Positions 44,097-54,839 of a DNA stretch of 64,000 nucleotides are shown in pieces; the stretch's first letter is position 1; each line of letters starts with the position of its first letter. The translations under genes were made by a program, and so were the position numbers. Origin of the DNA: Polynucleobacter necessarius (lineage in GTDB: Bacteria; Pseudomonadota; Gammaproteobacteria; Burkholderiales; Burkholderiaceae); the NCBI RefSeq assembly GCF_900095205.1, contig NZ_LT606951.1:1870416-1934415 (forward strand), in the 5' to 3' direction. The notes below the pieces were generated by a model. The model made no database searches, was not told the origin of the DNA, and saw only the letters and a program-made list of their open reading frames with translations.

Positions 44097-44713
44097 TTCA
44101 GCAGCTCCTCAATTTTTGCGATCGCTGCTTTGCTTACCAATACTTTTTTGTATTGAACCAAAGCTAATGGATCAGCGTGCTGTGGCTCAACCACGGCAAC
44201 CTTATGCAAGTTACGTGATGCCAAGTACAAATTCTCGCTAACCTGATCAACGATGATCAAGACTGAATCCAAGCCCATTGCTTTAATTTTATCAGCTAAT
44301 ACTTTAGTCTTTGGAGCGTCAAGAGAAAATTGATCGACTACATTCAAACGACCTTCGCGTGCTAACTGAGACAAAATAGATCTCATACCAGCGCGATACA
44401 TTTTCTTGTTTACTTTTTGGCTGAAATTCTCTTCTGGAGAATTCGGGAATATACGACCACCTCCACGCCACAGCGGGGAAGTGCTCATACCAGCACGTGC
44501 ACGACCAGTACCTTTTTGACGCCAAGGTTTCTTGGTAGTGTGCTTAACTTGCTCACGGTCTTTTTGTGCACGGTTACCGCTACGTGCATTTGCTTGGTAT
44601 GTCACTACAACTTGGTGTACCAATGTTTCATTATATTCGCGTTCGAATACTTCTGGTGAAGCTTGTACGCCTGCACCTAAAGTACCGTTATCTTGGAGAA
44701 GCTTAAGCTCCAT
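44093..44713 (-). CDS. rplD: Ribosomal protein L4
   Basis: L4 lines the exit tunnel and in enterobacteria represses the S10 operon. The 206-residue protein has [20 protein letters not shown], the tunnel loop [28 protein letters not shown] and [18 protein letters not shown]. It overlaps rplW and follows rplC by 11 bases. Confidence 0.97.
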   Translation of the reverse strand: MELKLLQDNGTLGAGVQASPEVFEREYNETLVHQVVVTYQANARSGNRAQKDREQVKHTTKKPWRQKGTGRARAGMSTSPLWRGGGRIFPNSPEENFSQKVNKKMYRAGMRSILSQLAREGRLNVVDQFSLDAPKTKVLADKIKAMGLDSVLIIVDQVSENLYLASRNLHKVAVVEPQHADPLALVQYKKVLVSKAAIAKIEELLK

Positions 44714-44724
44714 ACTCGCTCTCC

Positions 44725-45381
44725 TTATTTCTTCTTCAACGGTGTCTTAACCGCTGGAGTAACAATAACTTTACCGCCTGGGGCACCTGGAATAGCGCCT
44801 TTAACCATGATGAGATTACGTTCTGCATCAATGCGTGCGATGACTAAATTTTGAACTGTTCGTGTGACGTCACCCAAGTGACCTGTCATACGCTTACCAG
44901 GGAAAACACGTCCTGGATCTTGCGCCATACCAATAGAGCCTGGTACGTTATGTGAACGTGAGTTACCGTGAGATGCACGACCAGAAGCGAAGTGATAACG
45001 CTTGATGGTGCCTGCGTAGCCCTTACCGATAGAAACACCTTGAACGTCCACTTTTTGACCAGCAGTAAATGCAGTTTCAGCAGGAATTACTTGTCCTGGC
45101 ATCATTTCTGCGATTTTTGCTGCGTCTAAATGAAATTCGTTGAGTCCGTTACCAGCCATCACTCCCGCTTTAGCGAAGTGACCAGCCGTTGCCTTGGTAA
45201 CGCGAGTAGCTCTACGTGTGCCATGTGTCAACTGGATAGCATCATAGCCATCAGTTGCCTGGGTCTTGATTTGAGCGACTCTGTTATCGCTCACGTCAAT
45301 TACGGTGACAGGAACTGCTTCCCCTTCGTCCGTAAATAGACGGATCATGCCGACCTTGCGGCCGATTAAGCCTAAGCTCAT
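44725..45381 (-). CDS. rplC: Ribosomal protein L3
   Basis: L3 reaches into the peptidyl transferase centre. The second ATG (45381) gives the family start [16 protein letters not shown]; the first, two codons upstream, is possible. It has [21 protein letters not shown] and [15 protein letters not shown], with the methylated-Gln region. 218 residues. It is separated from rpsJ by about 190 bases holding a promoter and hairpin. Confidence 0.96.
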   Translation of the reverse strand: MSLGLIGRKVGMIRLFTDEGEAVPVTVIDVSDNRVAQIKTQATDGYDAIQLTHGTRRATRVTKATAGHFAKAGVMAGNGLNEFHLDAAKIAEMMPGQVIPAETAFTAGQKVDVQGVSIGKGYAGTIKRYHFASGRASHGNSRSHNVPGSIGMAQDPGRVFPGKRMTGHLGDVTRTVQNLVIARIDAERNLIMVKGAIPGAPGGKVIVTPAVKTPLKKK

Positions 45382-45498
45382 ATTCATGCTCCACGCCGAC
45401 TTCGATTGGTCGGCAAAATTAATTTAAGGGATTTACAAGTAAAAGTACTTCTAAATCAATAACTTACAACGTTTTTTAATGCTGATAAAACTAAGATT

Positions 45499-45556
45499 TT
45501 CGCTCAAATTATTGAGCGAATTTTTGGATTCTATCCCGAAAAATCAATCTTGACAA
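45499..45556 (-). promoter_or_regulatory. Sigma70-type promoter for rplC and a leader hairpin
   Basis: On minus, -35 TTGTCA (45556-45551), a 17-base spacer, and -10 TAGAAT (45533-45528). An 8-bp hairpin, arms TTCGCTCA (45520-45513) and TGAGCGAA (45506-45499), would lie at the very 5' end of the transcript. It separates rpsJ from the rest of the S10 operon and may protect or regulate the mRNA. Confidence 0.75.
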
Positions 45557-45579
45557 GCGAAAAGACTGGAAACAACAAA

Positions 45580-45891
45580 TTACTGCAACTTAATTTCGAC
45601 GTCTACACCTGCTGGAAGGTCTAATTTCATCAACGCATCTACAGTTTTCTCTGTAGGATCAACGATATCCATCAAACGGAGATGAGTACGGATCTCTAGC
45701 TGATCACGAGATGTCTTGTTCACGTGTGGTGAACGCAAGATATCAAAACGCTCGATACGCGTTGGCAAAGGCACTGGACCCTTAACAACTGCACCAGTTC
45801 GCTTAGCTGTATCTACGATTTCAGCTGCAGACTGGTCGATCAAACGGTAATCAAATGCTTTAAGGCGAATACGAATTTTTTGGTTTTGCAT
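45580..45891 (-). CDS. rpsJ: Ribosomal protein S10 / NusE
   Basis: S10 is a 30S head protein that also acts as NusE in antitermination with NusB. The 103-residue protein has [20 protein letters not shown] and the signature [21 protein letters not shown] with [15 protein letters not shown]. It lies 123 bases after tuf and about 190 before rplC. Confidence 0.97.
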   Translation of the reverse strand: MQNQKIRIRLKAFDYRLIDQSAAEIVDTAKRTGAVVKGPVPLPTRIERFDILRSPHVNKTSRDQLEIRTHLRLMDIVDPTEKTVDALMKLDLPAGVDVEIKLQ

Positions 45892-45945
45892 ACTAATTCC
45901 AAAGGGCGTTGTGGTGCTGCCACGTTATACATCTAAAGAGCACGA

Positions 45946-45968
45946 TGACATCAGCAGCACTGATGTCA
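45946..45968 (-). promoter_or_regulatory. Hairpin in the tuf-rpsJ gap
   Basis: A perfect 9-bp inverted repeat, TGACATCAG (45946-45954) and CTGATGTCA (45960-45968), with a 5-base loop, lies about 55 bases before the rpsJ start. No T-tract follows, so it is not a plain terminator. It could be part of an S10 leader or a processing site. Confidence 0.5.
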
Positions 45969-46014
45969 CCGGTTAGCAAACTGCTAAATATTTTTACTAA
46001 TTAAAACTTACTAC

Positions 46015-47205
46015 TTAAGCCAAAATCTTTGCAACCACGCCGGCGCCTACAGTACGGCCACCTTCACGGATCGCAAAACGTAAACCTTCTTCCATCGCAA
46101 TCGGAGCGATGAGTTTTACGGTAATTGTGACGTTATCACCAGGCATCACCATTTCTTTGTCTTTTGGCAACTCGATTGAACCAGTTACGTCCGTAGTACG
46201 GAAGTAAAACTGTGGACGATAGTTGTTAAAGAATGGAGTATGACGACCACCTTCGTCTTTACCCAAGATATAAACCTCGGCTGTAAAGTGAGTATGTGGG
46301 GTGATTGAACCTGGCTTAGCCAATACTTGGCCACGCTCAACTTCTTCACGTTTTGTACCGCGTAACAAGATACCAACGTTATCGCCTGCTTGACCTTGGT
46401 CGAGCAATTTGCGGAACATTTCAACACCAGTACAAGTGGTCTTGAGTGTTGGCTTGATACCGATGATTTCGATCTCTTCACCAACCTTAACGATACCGCG
46501 CTCGATACGGCCTGTAACAACAGTACCGCGACCGGAAATAGAGAACACGTCTTCTACTGGCATCAAGAACGCACCGTCAACAGCACGCTCTGGAGTTGGG
46601 ATGTATGAGTCAAGAGCTTCAGCCAACTTCATGATGGCTTCTTTACCCAATGGGCCTTCGTCGCCTTCAAGCGCTAACTTAGCAGAACCTTGGATGATTG
46701 GTGTGTCATCACCAGGGAAGTTGTACTTAGATAAAAGCTCACGAACTTCCATTTCAACGAGCTCTAACAACTCAGCATCATCTACCATGTCGCACTTGTT
46801 GAGAAACACAACGATGTAAGGAACGCCCACTTGGCGTGCCAAGAGGATGTGCTCACGAGTTTGTGGCATTGGGCCGTCAGCAGCAGAACAAACTAAAATT
46901 GCGCCGTCCATCTGAGCAGCACCAGTAATCATGTTTTTTACGTAGTCAGCATGTCCCGGGCAATCCACGTGTGCGTAGTGACGATTTGCAGTCTCGTACT
47001 CAACGTGCGCTGTATTAATCGTAATACCACGTGCTTTTTCTTCTGGAGCAGCATCGATTTGATCGTATGCTTTTGCTTCGCCACCGAATGCCTTAGAAAG
47101 CACGGTTGCAATCGCTGCTGTCAATGTGGTTTTACCATGGTCAACGTGACCGATGGTGCCTACGTTTACGTGCGGTTTTGTCCGCTCGAACTTTTCTTTT
47201 GCCAT
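46015..47205 (-). CDS. tuf: Elongation factor Tu (copy 1, str operon)
   Basis: EF-Tu delivers aminoacyl-tRNA to the ribosome. The 396-residue protein has the P-loop GHVDHGKTT, switch [24 protein letters not shown] and SAK-type guanine motifs, and domains 2 and 3 with GVEMFRK and RTVGAGVV. It follows fusA in the str operon. The coding sequence appears identical base for base to the copy at 62796-63986, with matching bases on both sides. Confidence 0.98.
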   Translation of the reverse strand: MAKEKFERTKPHVNVGTIGHVDHGKTTLTAAIATVLSKAFGGEAKAYDQIDAAPEEKARGITINTAHVEYETANRHYAHVDCPGHADYVKNMITGAAQMDGAILVCSAADGPMPQTREHILLARQVGVPYIVVFLNKCDMVDDAELLELVEMEVRELLSKYNFPGDDTPIIQGSAKLALEGDEGPLGKEAIMKLAEALDSYIPTPERAVDGAFLMPVEDVFSISGRGTVVTGRIERGIVKVGEEIEIIGIKPTLKTTCTGVEMFRKLLDQGQAGDNVGILLRGTKREEVERGQVLAKPGSITPHTHFTAEVYILGKDEGGRHTPFFNNYRPQFYFRTTDVTGSIELPKDKEMVMPGDNVTITVKLIAPIAMEEGLRFAIREGGRTVGAGVVAKILA

Positions 47206-47255
47206 TTTTAATCTGCCTTCTTAGCTAGTCAATATTCAAAATTAATGCGGATAAA

Positions 47256-49358
47256 TTACTTCGCTTTAGTAGCCATAACTGCTTCAGCAACGTTCTTAGG
47301 TGCTTCGGAATAATGCTTAAATTCCATAGTGTAGGTAGCGCGACCTTGGGTCAACGAGCGCAAGCCAGTTGAATAGCCAAACATCTCTGCTAATGGCACT
47401 TCAGCGCGAACAATCTTGCCGCCGCCTGGAATGTCATCCATGCCCTGCAAAATACCGCGACGGGATGAAAGATCACCCATTACGTTACCCATGAAATCTT
47501 CAGGCGTTTCTACTTCAACAGCCATCATTGGTTCAAGCAATACTGGAGATGCTTTACGCATACCGTCTTTGAATGCCATTGAACCCGCCATCTTAAATGC
47601 GTTTTCATTAGAGTCAACATCATGGTAAGAACCAAAGAACAATGTTGCCTTAACATCAACCACTGGATAGCCAGCCAAAATACCGGAATTCAATGTTTCG
47701 ATGATGCCTTTTTCAACTGCAGGGATGTATTCACGTGGAACCACACCGCCCTTAATAGCGTCAACGAATTCAAAACCTTTGCCTGGAGCTTGTGGCTCAA
47801 GTTTCAATACAACATGACCATATTGACCACGACCACCAGATTGCTTAACGAACTTACCTTCAACTTCGTCGCAAGTCTTACGAATAGTTTCACGGTAAGC
47901 AACTTGTGGTTTACCAACAGTAGCCTCAACGCCGAATTCACGCTTCATACGGTCAACCAAAATTTCCAAATGGAGTTCGCCCATACCAGAAATAATGGTT
48001 TGGCCTGATTCTTCATCTATCTTCACGCGGAAAGAAGGATCTTCTTGTGCCAAGCGATTCAAAGCAAGACCCATTTTTTCTTGGTCAGCCTTTGTCTTTG
48101 GCTCAACAGCTTGAGAGATCACTGGCTCTGGGAATACCATGCGCTCCAAAATAACGATGCTATCTGGATCACACAATGTTTCGCCTGTAGTCGCATCTTT
48201 TAGACCAACCGCAGCTGCGATATCACCAGCGAATACTTCTTTAATTTCTTCACGTTCGTTTGCATGCATTTGCAACAAACGACCAACACGCTCTTTCTTG
48301 TCCTTAATGGGGTTGTAGATTGTGTCGCCAGATTTCATTACGCCTGAGTAGACGCGGAAGAAGATGAGCTGACCAACAAATGGGTCAGTCATAATCTTGA
48401 ATGCCAATGCAGAGAATTTCTCAGCATCATCAGCTTTACGTGTTGTTGGTGTACCGTCTTCTTCTTCGCAAGGTACTGGAGGAACATCCAATGGAGAAGG
48501 CAATAATTCAACAACCGCATCCAACATTGCCTGAACGCCTTTGTTTTTAAAAGCAGTTCCGCACAACATTGGAACGATTTCGTTAGCAATAGTACGTTGA
48601 CGCAATGCGCCCTTGATTTCTTCTTCAGTCAAGCCTTCGCCACCGAGATACTTTTCCATCAACTCTTCTGAGCTTTCTGCGGCAGCTTCGAGCATCTTCT
48701 CGCGCCACTCTTCTGCAGAAGCTTGTAATTCAGCAGGAATATCTTCGTATGTAAATTTAGTGCCTTGTGAAGCTTCATCCCAATAGATGGCTTTCATCTT
48801 TACCAAATCAACAACGCCTTTGAAGTTTTCTTCTGCGCCGATAGGTATTTGGATCAGGATTGGATTCGCTTTTAGACGCATCTTCATTTGGTCGTAGACC
48901 TTGAAGAAGTTCGCACCAGTACGGTCCATCTTGTTAACGAATGCTAAACGTGGAACCTGATACTTGTTAGCTTGACGCCAAACAGTTTCAGATTGTGGTT
49001 GTACACCACCTACCGCACAGTAAACCATGCAAGCGCCATCCAATACGCGCATTGAACGCTCAACTTCAATCGTAAAGTCTACGTGTCCTGGGGTATCAAT
49101 AATATTGATACGGTGCTCTGGAAAATTACCAGCCATGCCCTTCCAGAAGGTAGTTGTAGCCGCAGAGGTAATGGTAATACCACGCTCTTGCTCTTGTTCC
49201 ATCCAGTCCATGGTTGCAGCGCCATCATGCACTTCACCAATTTTGTGATTAACGCCGGTGTAGAACAAAACGCGTTCTGTAGTTGTTGTTTTACCTGCGT
49301 CAATGTGCGCAGATATACCAATATTGCGGTATTTGTCGATGGGGGTTTTACGTGCCAC
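47256..49358 (-). CDS. fusA: Elongation factor G
   Basis: EF-G drives translocation and, with RRF, ribosome recycling. The 700-residue protein has [18 protein letters not shown], the switch I region [21 protein letters not shown] and NKMDR. Domain IV has [15 protein letters not shown] with the loop that enters the A site. Intact; 30 bases downstream of rpsG and 51 upstream of tuf. Confidence 0.98.
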   Translation of the reverse strand: MARKTPIDKYRNIGISAHIDAGKTTTTERVLFYTGVNHKIGEVHDGAATMDWMEQEQERGITITSAATTTFWKGMAGNFPEHRINIIDTPGHVDFTIEVERSMRVLDGACMVYCAVGGVQPQSETVWRQANKYQVPRLAFVNKMDRTGANFFKVYDQMKMRLKANPILIQIPIGAEENFKGVVDLVKMKAIYWDEASQGTKFTYEDIPAELQASAEEWREKMLEAAAESSEELMEKYLGGEGLTEEEIKGALRQRTIANEIVPMLCGTAFKNKGVQAMLDAVVELLPSPLDVPPVPCEEEDGTPTTRKADDAEKFSALAFKIMTDPFVGQLIFFRVYSGVMKSGDTIYNPIKDKKERVGRLLQMHANEREEIKEVFAGDIAAAVGLKDATTGETLCDPDSIVILERMVFPEPVISQAVEPKTKADQEKMGLALNRLAQEDPSFRVKIDEESGQTIISGMGELHLEILVDRMKREFGVEATVGKPQVAYRETIRKTCDEVEGKFVKQSGGRGQYGHVVLKLEPQAPGKGFEFVDAIKGGVVPREYIPAVEKGIIETLNSGILAGYPVVDVKATLFFGSYHDVDSNENAFKMAGSMAFKDGMRKASPVLLEPMMAVEVETPEDFMGNVMGDLSSRRGILQGMDDIPGGGKIVRAEVPLAEMFGYSTGLRSLTQGRATYTMEFKHYSEAPKNVAEAVMATKAK

Positions 49359-49387
49359 TGTTGGTACCTCTTTTCTTAACTATTGGA

Positions 49388-49858
49388 TTAGAAGCGGAAA
49401 TGTGAGAAAGCTTTGTTAGCTTCTGCCATACGGTGAACTTCTTCACGCTTCTTCATTGCGCCACCACGACCTTCAGCAGCTTCTAATAATTCGTTGGCCA
49501 AACGTTGAGCCATTGATTTCTCGCCACGCTTTTTAGCGGCTTCACGCAACCAGCGCATTGCCAAAGCGGAACGACGTGATGGACGAACTTCAACAGGAAC
49601 TTGATAGTTAGCACCACCAACTCGACGGCTCTTCACCTCAACCATTGGCTTAACATTGCCCATGGCTGTTGAAAAAATTTCGAGAGGTTCTTTATTTGCT
49701 TTTTTCTCGATGTGATCAAAGGCACCGTAAACGATACGCTCTGCAACCGATTTCTTGCCGTCCAACATGAGGACGTTCATGAATTTAGCTACTTCTACAT
49801 TACCGAATTTTGGATCCGGCAAAATTTCCCGTTTGGGAACTTCACGACGACGTGGCAT
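49388..49858 (-). CDS. rpsG: Ribosomal protein S7
   Basis: S7 organises the 30S head and in E. coli represses the str operon by binding the rpsL-rpsG gap. The 156-residue protein has the start [38 protein letters not shown] and [13 protein letters not shown] at the end. A GGAG ribosome site precedes ATG 49858. Confidence 0.97.
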   Translation of the reverse strand: MPRRREVPKREILPDPKFGNVEVAKFMNVLMLDGKKSVAERIVYGAFDHIEKKANKEPLEIFSTAMGNVKPMVEVKSRRVGGANYQVPVEVRPSRRSALAMRWLREAAKKRGEKSMAQRLANELLEAAEGRGGAMKKREEVHRMAEANKAFSHFRF

Positions 49859-49882
49859 AACTACTCCTTCAGTTCAGTTAGG

Positions 49883-49904
49883 GATGATTCACATGAATCA
49901 TCCG
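49883..49904 (-). promoter_or_regulatory. Inverted repeat in the rpsL-rpsG gap, possible S7 control site
   Basis: A 10-bp perfect inverted repeat, GGATGATTCA (49883-49892) and TGAATCATCC (49895-49904), is separated by two bases, about 25 bases upstream of the rpsG start. The gap itself is 160 bases, long for an operon. In E. coli the matching gap is the S7 repressor target; a similar role here is inferred from position only. Confidence 0.55.
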
Positions 49905-50018
49905 CTCCAGTTGCCCTACTATCTAAGTTGATTCCTAGACGGAACAACCACTTACTTGTCTTTTGAGTCTGACAAACAATGACTTAATACAAAACTACAG
50001 CTACTTAATTTTTAAAGA

Positions 50019-50399
50019 TTAAGCAACTTTCTTAGCGCGCTTAGCACCATACTTAGAACGGGCTTGCTTACGATCTTTAACGCCTTGTAAGTCCAAAGAA
50101 CCGCGAACGATGTGATAACGCACGCCTGGCAAGTCCTTTACACGACCGCCGCGGATCAATACTACTGAGTGTTCCTGGAGGTTATGGCCTTCACCACCAA
50201 TGTATGAAATCACTTCAAAACCATTGGTTAAACGAACTTTGGCTACTTTACGAAGCGCAGAGTTAGGCTTTTTAGGAGTGGTTGTGTACACACGTGTACA
50301 TACGCCACGGCGCTGCGGGCTGTTTTGCAGCGCAGGGCTCTTGCTTTTAACGGTAAGCCTTGTTCTTGGCTTGCGTAATAATTGATTAATTGTTGGCAT
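50019..50399 (-). CDS. rpsL: Ribosomal protein S12
   Basis: S12 sits at the decoding centre. The 126-residue protein has [20 protein letters not shown], the loop [19 protein letters not shown] with the wild-type lysine whose change gives streptomycin resistance, and [20 protein letters not shown]. It is the first gene of the str operon and has its own promoter upstream. Confidence 0.97.
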   Translation of the reverse strand: MPTINQLLRKPRTRLTVKSKSPALQNSPQRRGVCTRVYTTTPKKPNSALRKVAKVRLTNGFEVISYIGGEGHNLQEHSVVLIRGGRVKDLPGVRYHIVRGSLDLQGVKDRKQARSKYGAKRAKKVA

Positions 50400-50503
50400 A
50401 AAATAGCTCGGTTAGTACTTCTTTGTTGCTTTCTTCAAGAAAATCAATGGCTTAGAGAATTTCTAGGTCAAAGAGACCCTCTTCTGAATCAGTAGAACTC
50501 AGC

Positions 50504-50532
50504 GTTCTAGCTTGGCCAGCCTTTTCCGTCAA
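50504..50532 (-). promoter_or_regulatory. Sigma70-type promoter of the str operon (rpsL)
   Basis: On minus, -35 TTGACG (50532-50527), a 17-base spacer, and -10 TAGAAC (50509-50504). The start would lie near 50497, giving a leader of about 100 bases before rpsL. It begins just after the rpoC terminator, so str is a separate transcription unit. Confidence 0.7.
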
Positions 50533-50540
50533 CCTCGAAG

Positions 50541-50567
50541 GAAAAAACTGGCCATTTCTGGCCAGAA
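50541..50567 (-). terminator. Intrinsic terminator after rpoC
   Basis: On minus, the stem CTGGCCA (50565-50559) and TGGCCAG (50554-50548) with a GAAA tetraloop is followed by TTTTTT (50547-50542). It starts 10 bases after the rpoC stop and is a strong, textbook signal. Confidence 0.94.
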
Positions 50568-50575
50568 TTACCAAA

Positions 50576-53500
50576 TTAGCTCGGATCAGCCTCCCCAGTA
50601 GGAGCAACGACTTCAGCCTCGATTTCTACAGGCATATTGGCCATTGCTTCCTCTTCGGCGGCAATCATTTGAGCGCGATCACGCTCGAATTGCTCTCTGA
50701 CCTTGCGTGCACGGCGATAAGACAGGCCGGTACCGGCAGGGATCAGACGACCAATAATGACGTTTTCCTTGAGGCCACGGAGTGTATCGGTTTTGCCCAT
50801 AATTGCCGCTTCGGTCAATACACGGGTGGTTTCTTGGAAAGAAGCCGCTGAAATGAAGCTGTCGGTCGACAAGGATGCCTTAGTAATACCAAGCAATACG
50901 TTGTCGAATTGAGCTGGGTGCTTACCTTGGGCGATTGCCGCATCGTTCGCGTCATACAACTTAGAACGCTCAACTTGCTCACCGGTAATGAAGGATGTGT
51001 CGCCTGGTTCAGTTACCTGAACACGACGCAACATCTGACGCACGATAACTTCAATGTGCTTGTCATTAATCTTCACACCTTGGAGACGATAAACGTCTTG
51101 AACCTCGTCAACGATGTAGATGGCCAACTCTTCGATACCTTTAAGCGTCAAGATGTCATGCGGGTCAGCAGGGCCTTCCACAATCATCTCGCCCTTGTTC
51201 ACAACTTGACCGTCATGAACGAGAACTTGCTTCTCTTTAGGAATCAAGAATTCATTGGCTTCACCATCCATATCGGTAATCACCAAACGTTGCTTACCTT
51301 TGGTTTCTTTGCCGAAAGAAACGGTTCCAGTAACTTTCGCCAAAACAGCTGCATCTTTTGGTGAACGCGCTTCGAACAATTCTGCAACGCGTGGCAAACC
51401 ACCTGTAATGTCGCGAGTCTTCTGTGATTCGATTGGAATACGCGCCAACACTTCACCAACTTCGACCTTCTGACCATCTTTAACCGTAATCAAAGCGCCA
51501 ACTTGGAGGCCGATGTTTACAGGATGATCAGTACCAGCGATCATCACATCACTACCCTTGTCATCAACTAAATTGATCACTGGGCGAACGCCTTTACTTG
51601 CTGCAGAGCGACGCTTACCGTCAATAACCACCAAAGTGGAAAGACCAGTAACTTCGTCAACCTGCTTAGCAACAGTTACGCCTTCTTCAACGTTGTCGAA
51701 GCGAGCGATACCAGCGTACTCAGAAATAATAGGACGTGTTAGTGGATCCCATGTAGCTAAACTTGCGCCAGCTTTGACTGCTGCACCTTCTTTCAACAAG
51801 AGAGTTGCACCGTAAGGCACCTTATGACGCTCGCGCTCATGACCATTTTCGTCAACGATCAAGGCTTCACCAGAGCGTGAAATCACGATCTGCTCACCCT
51901 TCGCGTTCTTCACAACACACATCGTACCGGAGAACTTCAAAGCACCGTTCGATTTGGCTTCGATATTACTTGCAACCAAGGCGCGTGACGCTGCACCACC
52001 GATGTGGAAGGTACGCATAGTCAACTGTGTACCTGGTTCACCGATGGACTGAGCGGCGATCACACCAACTGCTTCGCCAACGTTCACTAAACCACCACGA
52101 CCTAAGTCACGTCCGTAGCACTTAGCACATAAACCAAAACGAGTTAAGCATGACAATACGGTACGAACTTTAACTTCATCGATACCTAATGCAACGATTT
52201 GATCAATATGATCTTCGTCGAGCAAAGTGTCGTTAGGAACGATGACTTCTTGTGTGTCAGGGTGAACGATGTCGCCGATACATACACGACCCAAAATGCG
52301 GTCACGCAATGCTTCGATGATTTCGCCGCCCTCAACAAGCGCCTTCATAGTTACACCAGAAGTTGCACCACAATCTTCTTCAATAACCACGAGGTCTTGA
52401 GTTACGTCGCATAAACGACGTGTCAAGTAACCAGAGTTCGCTGTCTTTAACGCTGTATCAGCCAGACCTTTACGAGCACCGTGGGTTGAGATGAAGTACT
52501 GCAACACGTTCAAACCTTCACGGAAGTTCGCGGTAATTGGGGTCTCAATGATGGAGCCCTCAGGCTTAGCCATCAAACCACGCATACCAGCCAACTGACG
52601 AATCTGCACTGCAGATCCACGCGCGCCGGAATCCGCCATCATGTAGATGGAATTAAAAGATTCTTGACGAACAGTTTTACCGTTACGGTCGAGCACGTCA
52701 ACGTGTGACAACTCATCCATCATCGCTTTACCAACTTGGTCGCCTGCGGCGCCCCAAATATCAACCACGTTGTTGTAACGCTCTTGATTGGTCACGAGAC
52801 CTGACATGAACTGCCTGTCATACTCTTTAACCTTAGCGGAAGCTTCGGTGATGATGCGATCCTTAGAGGTTGGGATCAACATATCGTCGATCGCAACAGA
52901 GATACCGGCATTAGTCGCCAAGCGGAAACCGGACTGCAAGAGGCGGTCAGCAAAAATCACTGTTTCACGCAAACCGCACTTACGGAATGATGTGTTGATC
53001 AAACGTGAGATTTCTTTTTTCTTCAAAGGCTTGTTGATTTCCTCGAAAGACATGCCTTTCGGCAAAATCTCAGACAAGCTTGCACGGCCAACTGATGTTT
53101 GATAGATCTTGGTCTTTTCTGCAAAACGCGCATCGCCTTCTGCTTTTTTATCCACGACCTCATACTCAGTAATACGCACAGCCACACGAGAAGCCAATTC
53201 AACTTGACCTGCTTCGTATGCGCGTACCACTTCAGTAATGTTGGCGAAAACCATACCTTCGCCTTTACCGTTGATCTTGTCACGTGTAGCGTAATACAGA
53301 CCCAACACTACGTCCTGTGAAGGAACGATAGATGGTTCGCCGTTAGCTGGGAACAATACGTTGTTCGAAGCCAACATCAATGTACGCGCTTCCATTTGCG
53401 CTTCGAGCGACAAAGGAACGTGAACCGCCATTTGGTCACCGTCAAAGTCAGCGTTAAATGCCGCGCAGACTAATGGGTGCAATTGGATTGCTTTACCTTC

Positions 53501-54838
53501 AATCAACATTGGCTCGAAAGCCTGAATACCGAGACGGTGCAATGTAGGAGCACGGTTCAACATGATTGGATGTTCGCGAATCACTTCTTCGAGGATATCC
53601 CAAACGACTGGAGTCTGGCTTTCAACTTCTTTCTTCGCAGCCTTAATTGTGGTTGCAATTCCTAAAGTCTCAAGCTTATTGAAAATGAATGGCTTGAATA
53701 ACTCCAAGGCCATCAGTTTTGGCAAGCCGCACTGATGCAATTTCAATGTAGGGCCAACCACGATGACTGAACGGCCTGAGTAGTCAACGCGTTTACCCAA
53801 CAAGTTTTGACGGAAACGACCGCTCTTACCTTTAATCATCTCAGCCAAAGACTTGAGAGGGCGCTTGTTAGCGCCAGTCATAGCCTTACCGCGACGACCG
53901 TTGTCGAGCAATGAGTCAACCGCTTCTTGCAACATACGTTTCTCGTTGCGAACGATGATCTCTGGTGCGCGCAACTCTAACAAACGCTTGAGGCGGTTGT
54001 TGCGGTTGATCACACGGCGATAGAGATCGTTCAAATCAGAGGTAGCAAAGCGACCGCCATCCAACGGCACCAATGGGCGCAACCCTGGTGGCAATACTGG
54101 CAACACTTCCATGATCATCCAGTCAGGCTTAATACCTGAAGTCTGGAACGCCTCAAGCACTTTTAAGCGCTTAGCGTATTTCTTGATCTTGGCATCGCTA
54201 CCAGTAGCTTTCAATTTAGCACGAATAGTTTCTACTTCACGATCGATATCAATCGAGCGCAAAAGATCACGAATACCTTCCGCGCCCATGATGGCGGTAA
54301 ATGCGCCGTCACCATACTCTTCAGTCTTGGCAATGTATTCGTCTTCAGACATGATCTGACCACGTTTCATGGCGCCTTCAGGAGTCACGCCAGGATCAAC
54401 AACTACGTATGCTTCAAAGTAGAGAACGCGCTCGATATCACGCAATGTCATATCGAGAACCATACCCAAACGGGACGGCAGGGACTTCAAGAACCAGATG
54501 TGCGCTACAGGGGCTGCCAACTCAATATGGCCCATACGCTCACGACGTACCTTAGCTAGAGTAACTTCAACGCCGCACTTCTCGCAGATTATGCCACGGA
54601 ACTTTAAGCGCTTGTACTTGCCGCATAAGCACTCGTAGTCTTTGGTTGGTCCAAAAATCTTGGCGCAGAACAAACCATCACGCTCGGGCTTAAAAGTCCG
54701 GTAGTTGATGGTTTCTGGTTTGCGTACTTCACCAAAAGACCATGAGCAAATTTTCTCAGGAGATGCGAGGCCAATCTTGATGACATCAAACTGCTCATCA
54801 CCCTGCGTTTGCTTAAATAAATCGAGCAATGCTTTCAT
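50576..54838 (-). CDS. rpoC: RNA polymerase beta' subunit
   Basis: Beta' holds the catalytic magnesium and the clamp. ATG 54838 ([18 protein letters not shown]) is chosen over the ATG nine codons upstream, which lies inside rpoB; this gives 1420 residues. The N-terminal zinc site is in [20 protein letters not shown], the active-site aspartates in [12 protein letters not shown], and the trigger-loop region in [16 protein letters not shown]. The second zinc site is present in [15 protein letters not shown]. Intact. Confidence 0.98.
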   Translation of the reverse strand: MKALLDLFKQTQGDEQFDVIKIGLASPEKICSWSFGEVRKPETINYRTFKPERDGLFCAKIFGPTKDYECLCGKYKRLKFRGIICEKCGVEVTLAKVRRERMGHIELAAPVAHIWFLKSLPSRLGMVLDMTLRDIERVLYFEAYVVVDPGVTPEGAMKRGQIMSEDEYIAKTEEYGDGAFTAIMGAEGIRDLLRSIDIDREVETIRAKLKATGSDAKIKKYAKRLKVLEAFQTSGIKPDWMIMEVLPVLPPGLRPLVPLDGGRFATSDLNDLYRRVINRNNRLKRLLELRAPEIIVRNEKRMLQEAVDSLLDNGRRGKAMTGANKRPLKSLAEMIKGKSGRFRQNLLGKRVDYSGRSVIVVGPTLKLHQCGLPKLMALELFKPFIFNKLETLGIATTIKAAKKEVESQTPVVWDILEEVIREHPIMLNRAPTLHRLGIQAFEPMLIEGKAIQLHPLVCAAFNADFDGDQMAVHVPLSLEAQMEARTLMLASNNVLFPANGEPSIVPSQDVVLGLYYATRDKINGKGEGMVFANITEVVRAYEAGQVELASRVAVRITEYEVVDKKAEGDARFAEKTKIYQTSVGRASLSEILPKGMSFEEINKPLKKKEISRLINTSFRKCGLRETVIFADRLLQSGFRLATNAGISVAIDDMLIPTSKDRIITEASAKVKEYDRQFMSGLVTNQERYNNVVDIWGAAGDQVGKAMMDELSHVDVLDRNGKTVRQESFNSIYMMADSGARGSAVQIRQLAGMRGLMAKPEGSIIETPITANFREGLNVLQYFISTHGARKGLADTALKTANSGYLTRRLCDVTQDLVVIEEDCGATSGVTMKALVEGGEIIEALRDRILGRVCIGDIVHPDTQEVIVPNDTLLDEDHIDQIVALGIDEVKVRTVLSCLTRFGLCAKCYGRDLGRGGLVNVGEAVGVIAAQSIGEPGTQLTMRTFHIGGAASRALVASNIEAKSNGALKFSGTMCVVKNAKGEQIVISRSGEALIVDENGHERERHKVPYGATLLLKEGAAVKAGASLATWDPLTRPIISEYAGIARFDNVEEGVTVAKQVDEVTGLSTLVVIDGKRRSAASKGVRPVINLVDDKGSDVMIAGTDHPVNIGLQVGALITVKDGQKVEVGEVLARIPIESQKTRDITGGLPRVAELFEARSPKDAAVLAKVTGTVSFGKETKGKQRLVITDMDGEANEFLIPKEKQVLVHDGQVVNKGEMIVEGPADPHDILTLKGIEELAIYIVDEVQDVYRLQGVKINDKHIEVIVRQMLRRVQVTEPGDTSFITGEQVERSKLYDANDAAIAQGKHPAQFDNVLLGITKASLSTDSFISAASFQETTRVLTEAAIMGKTDTLRGLKENVIIGRLIPAGTGLSYRRARKVREQFERDRAQMIAAEEEAMANMPVEIEAEVVAPTGEADPS

Positions 54839-54839
54839 A

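Noticed and set aside
46185..46819. Conserved overlapping frames inside tuf, repeated in both copies
   Set aside because: They are shadows of identical tuf DNA; being repeated is due to gene identity and not to their own function.
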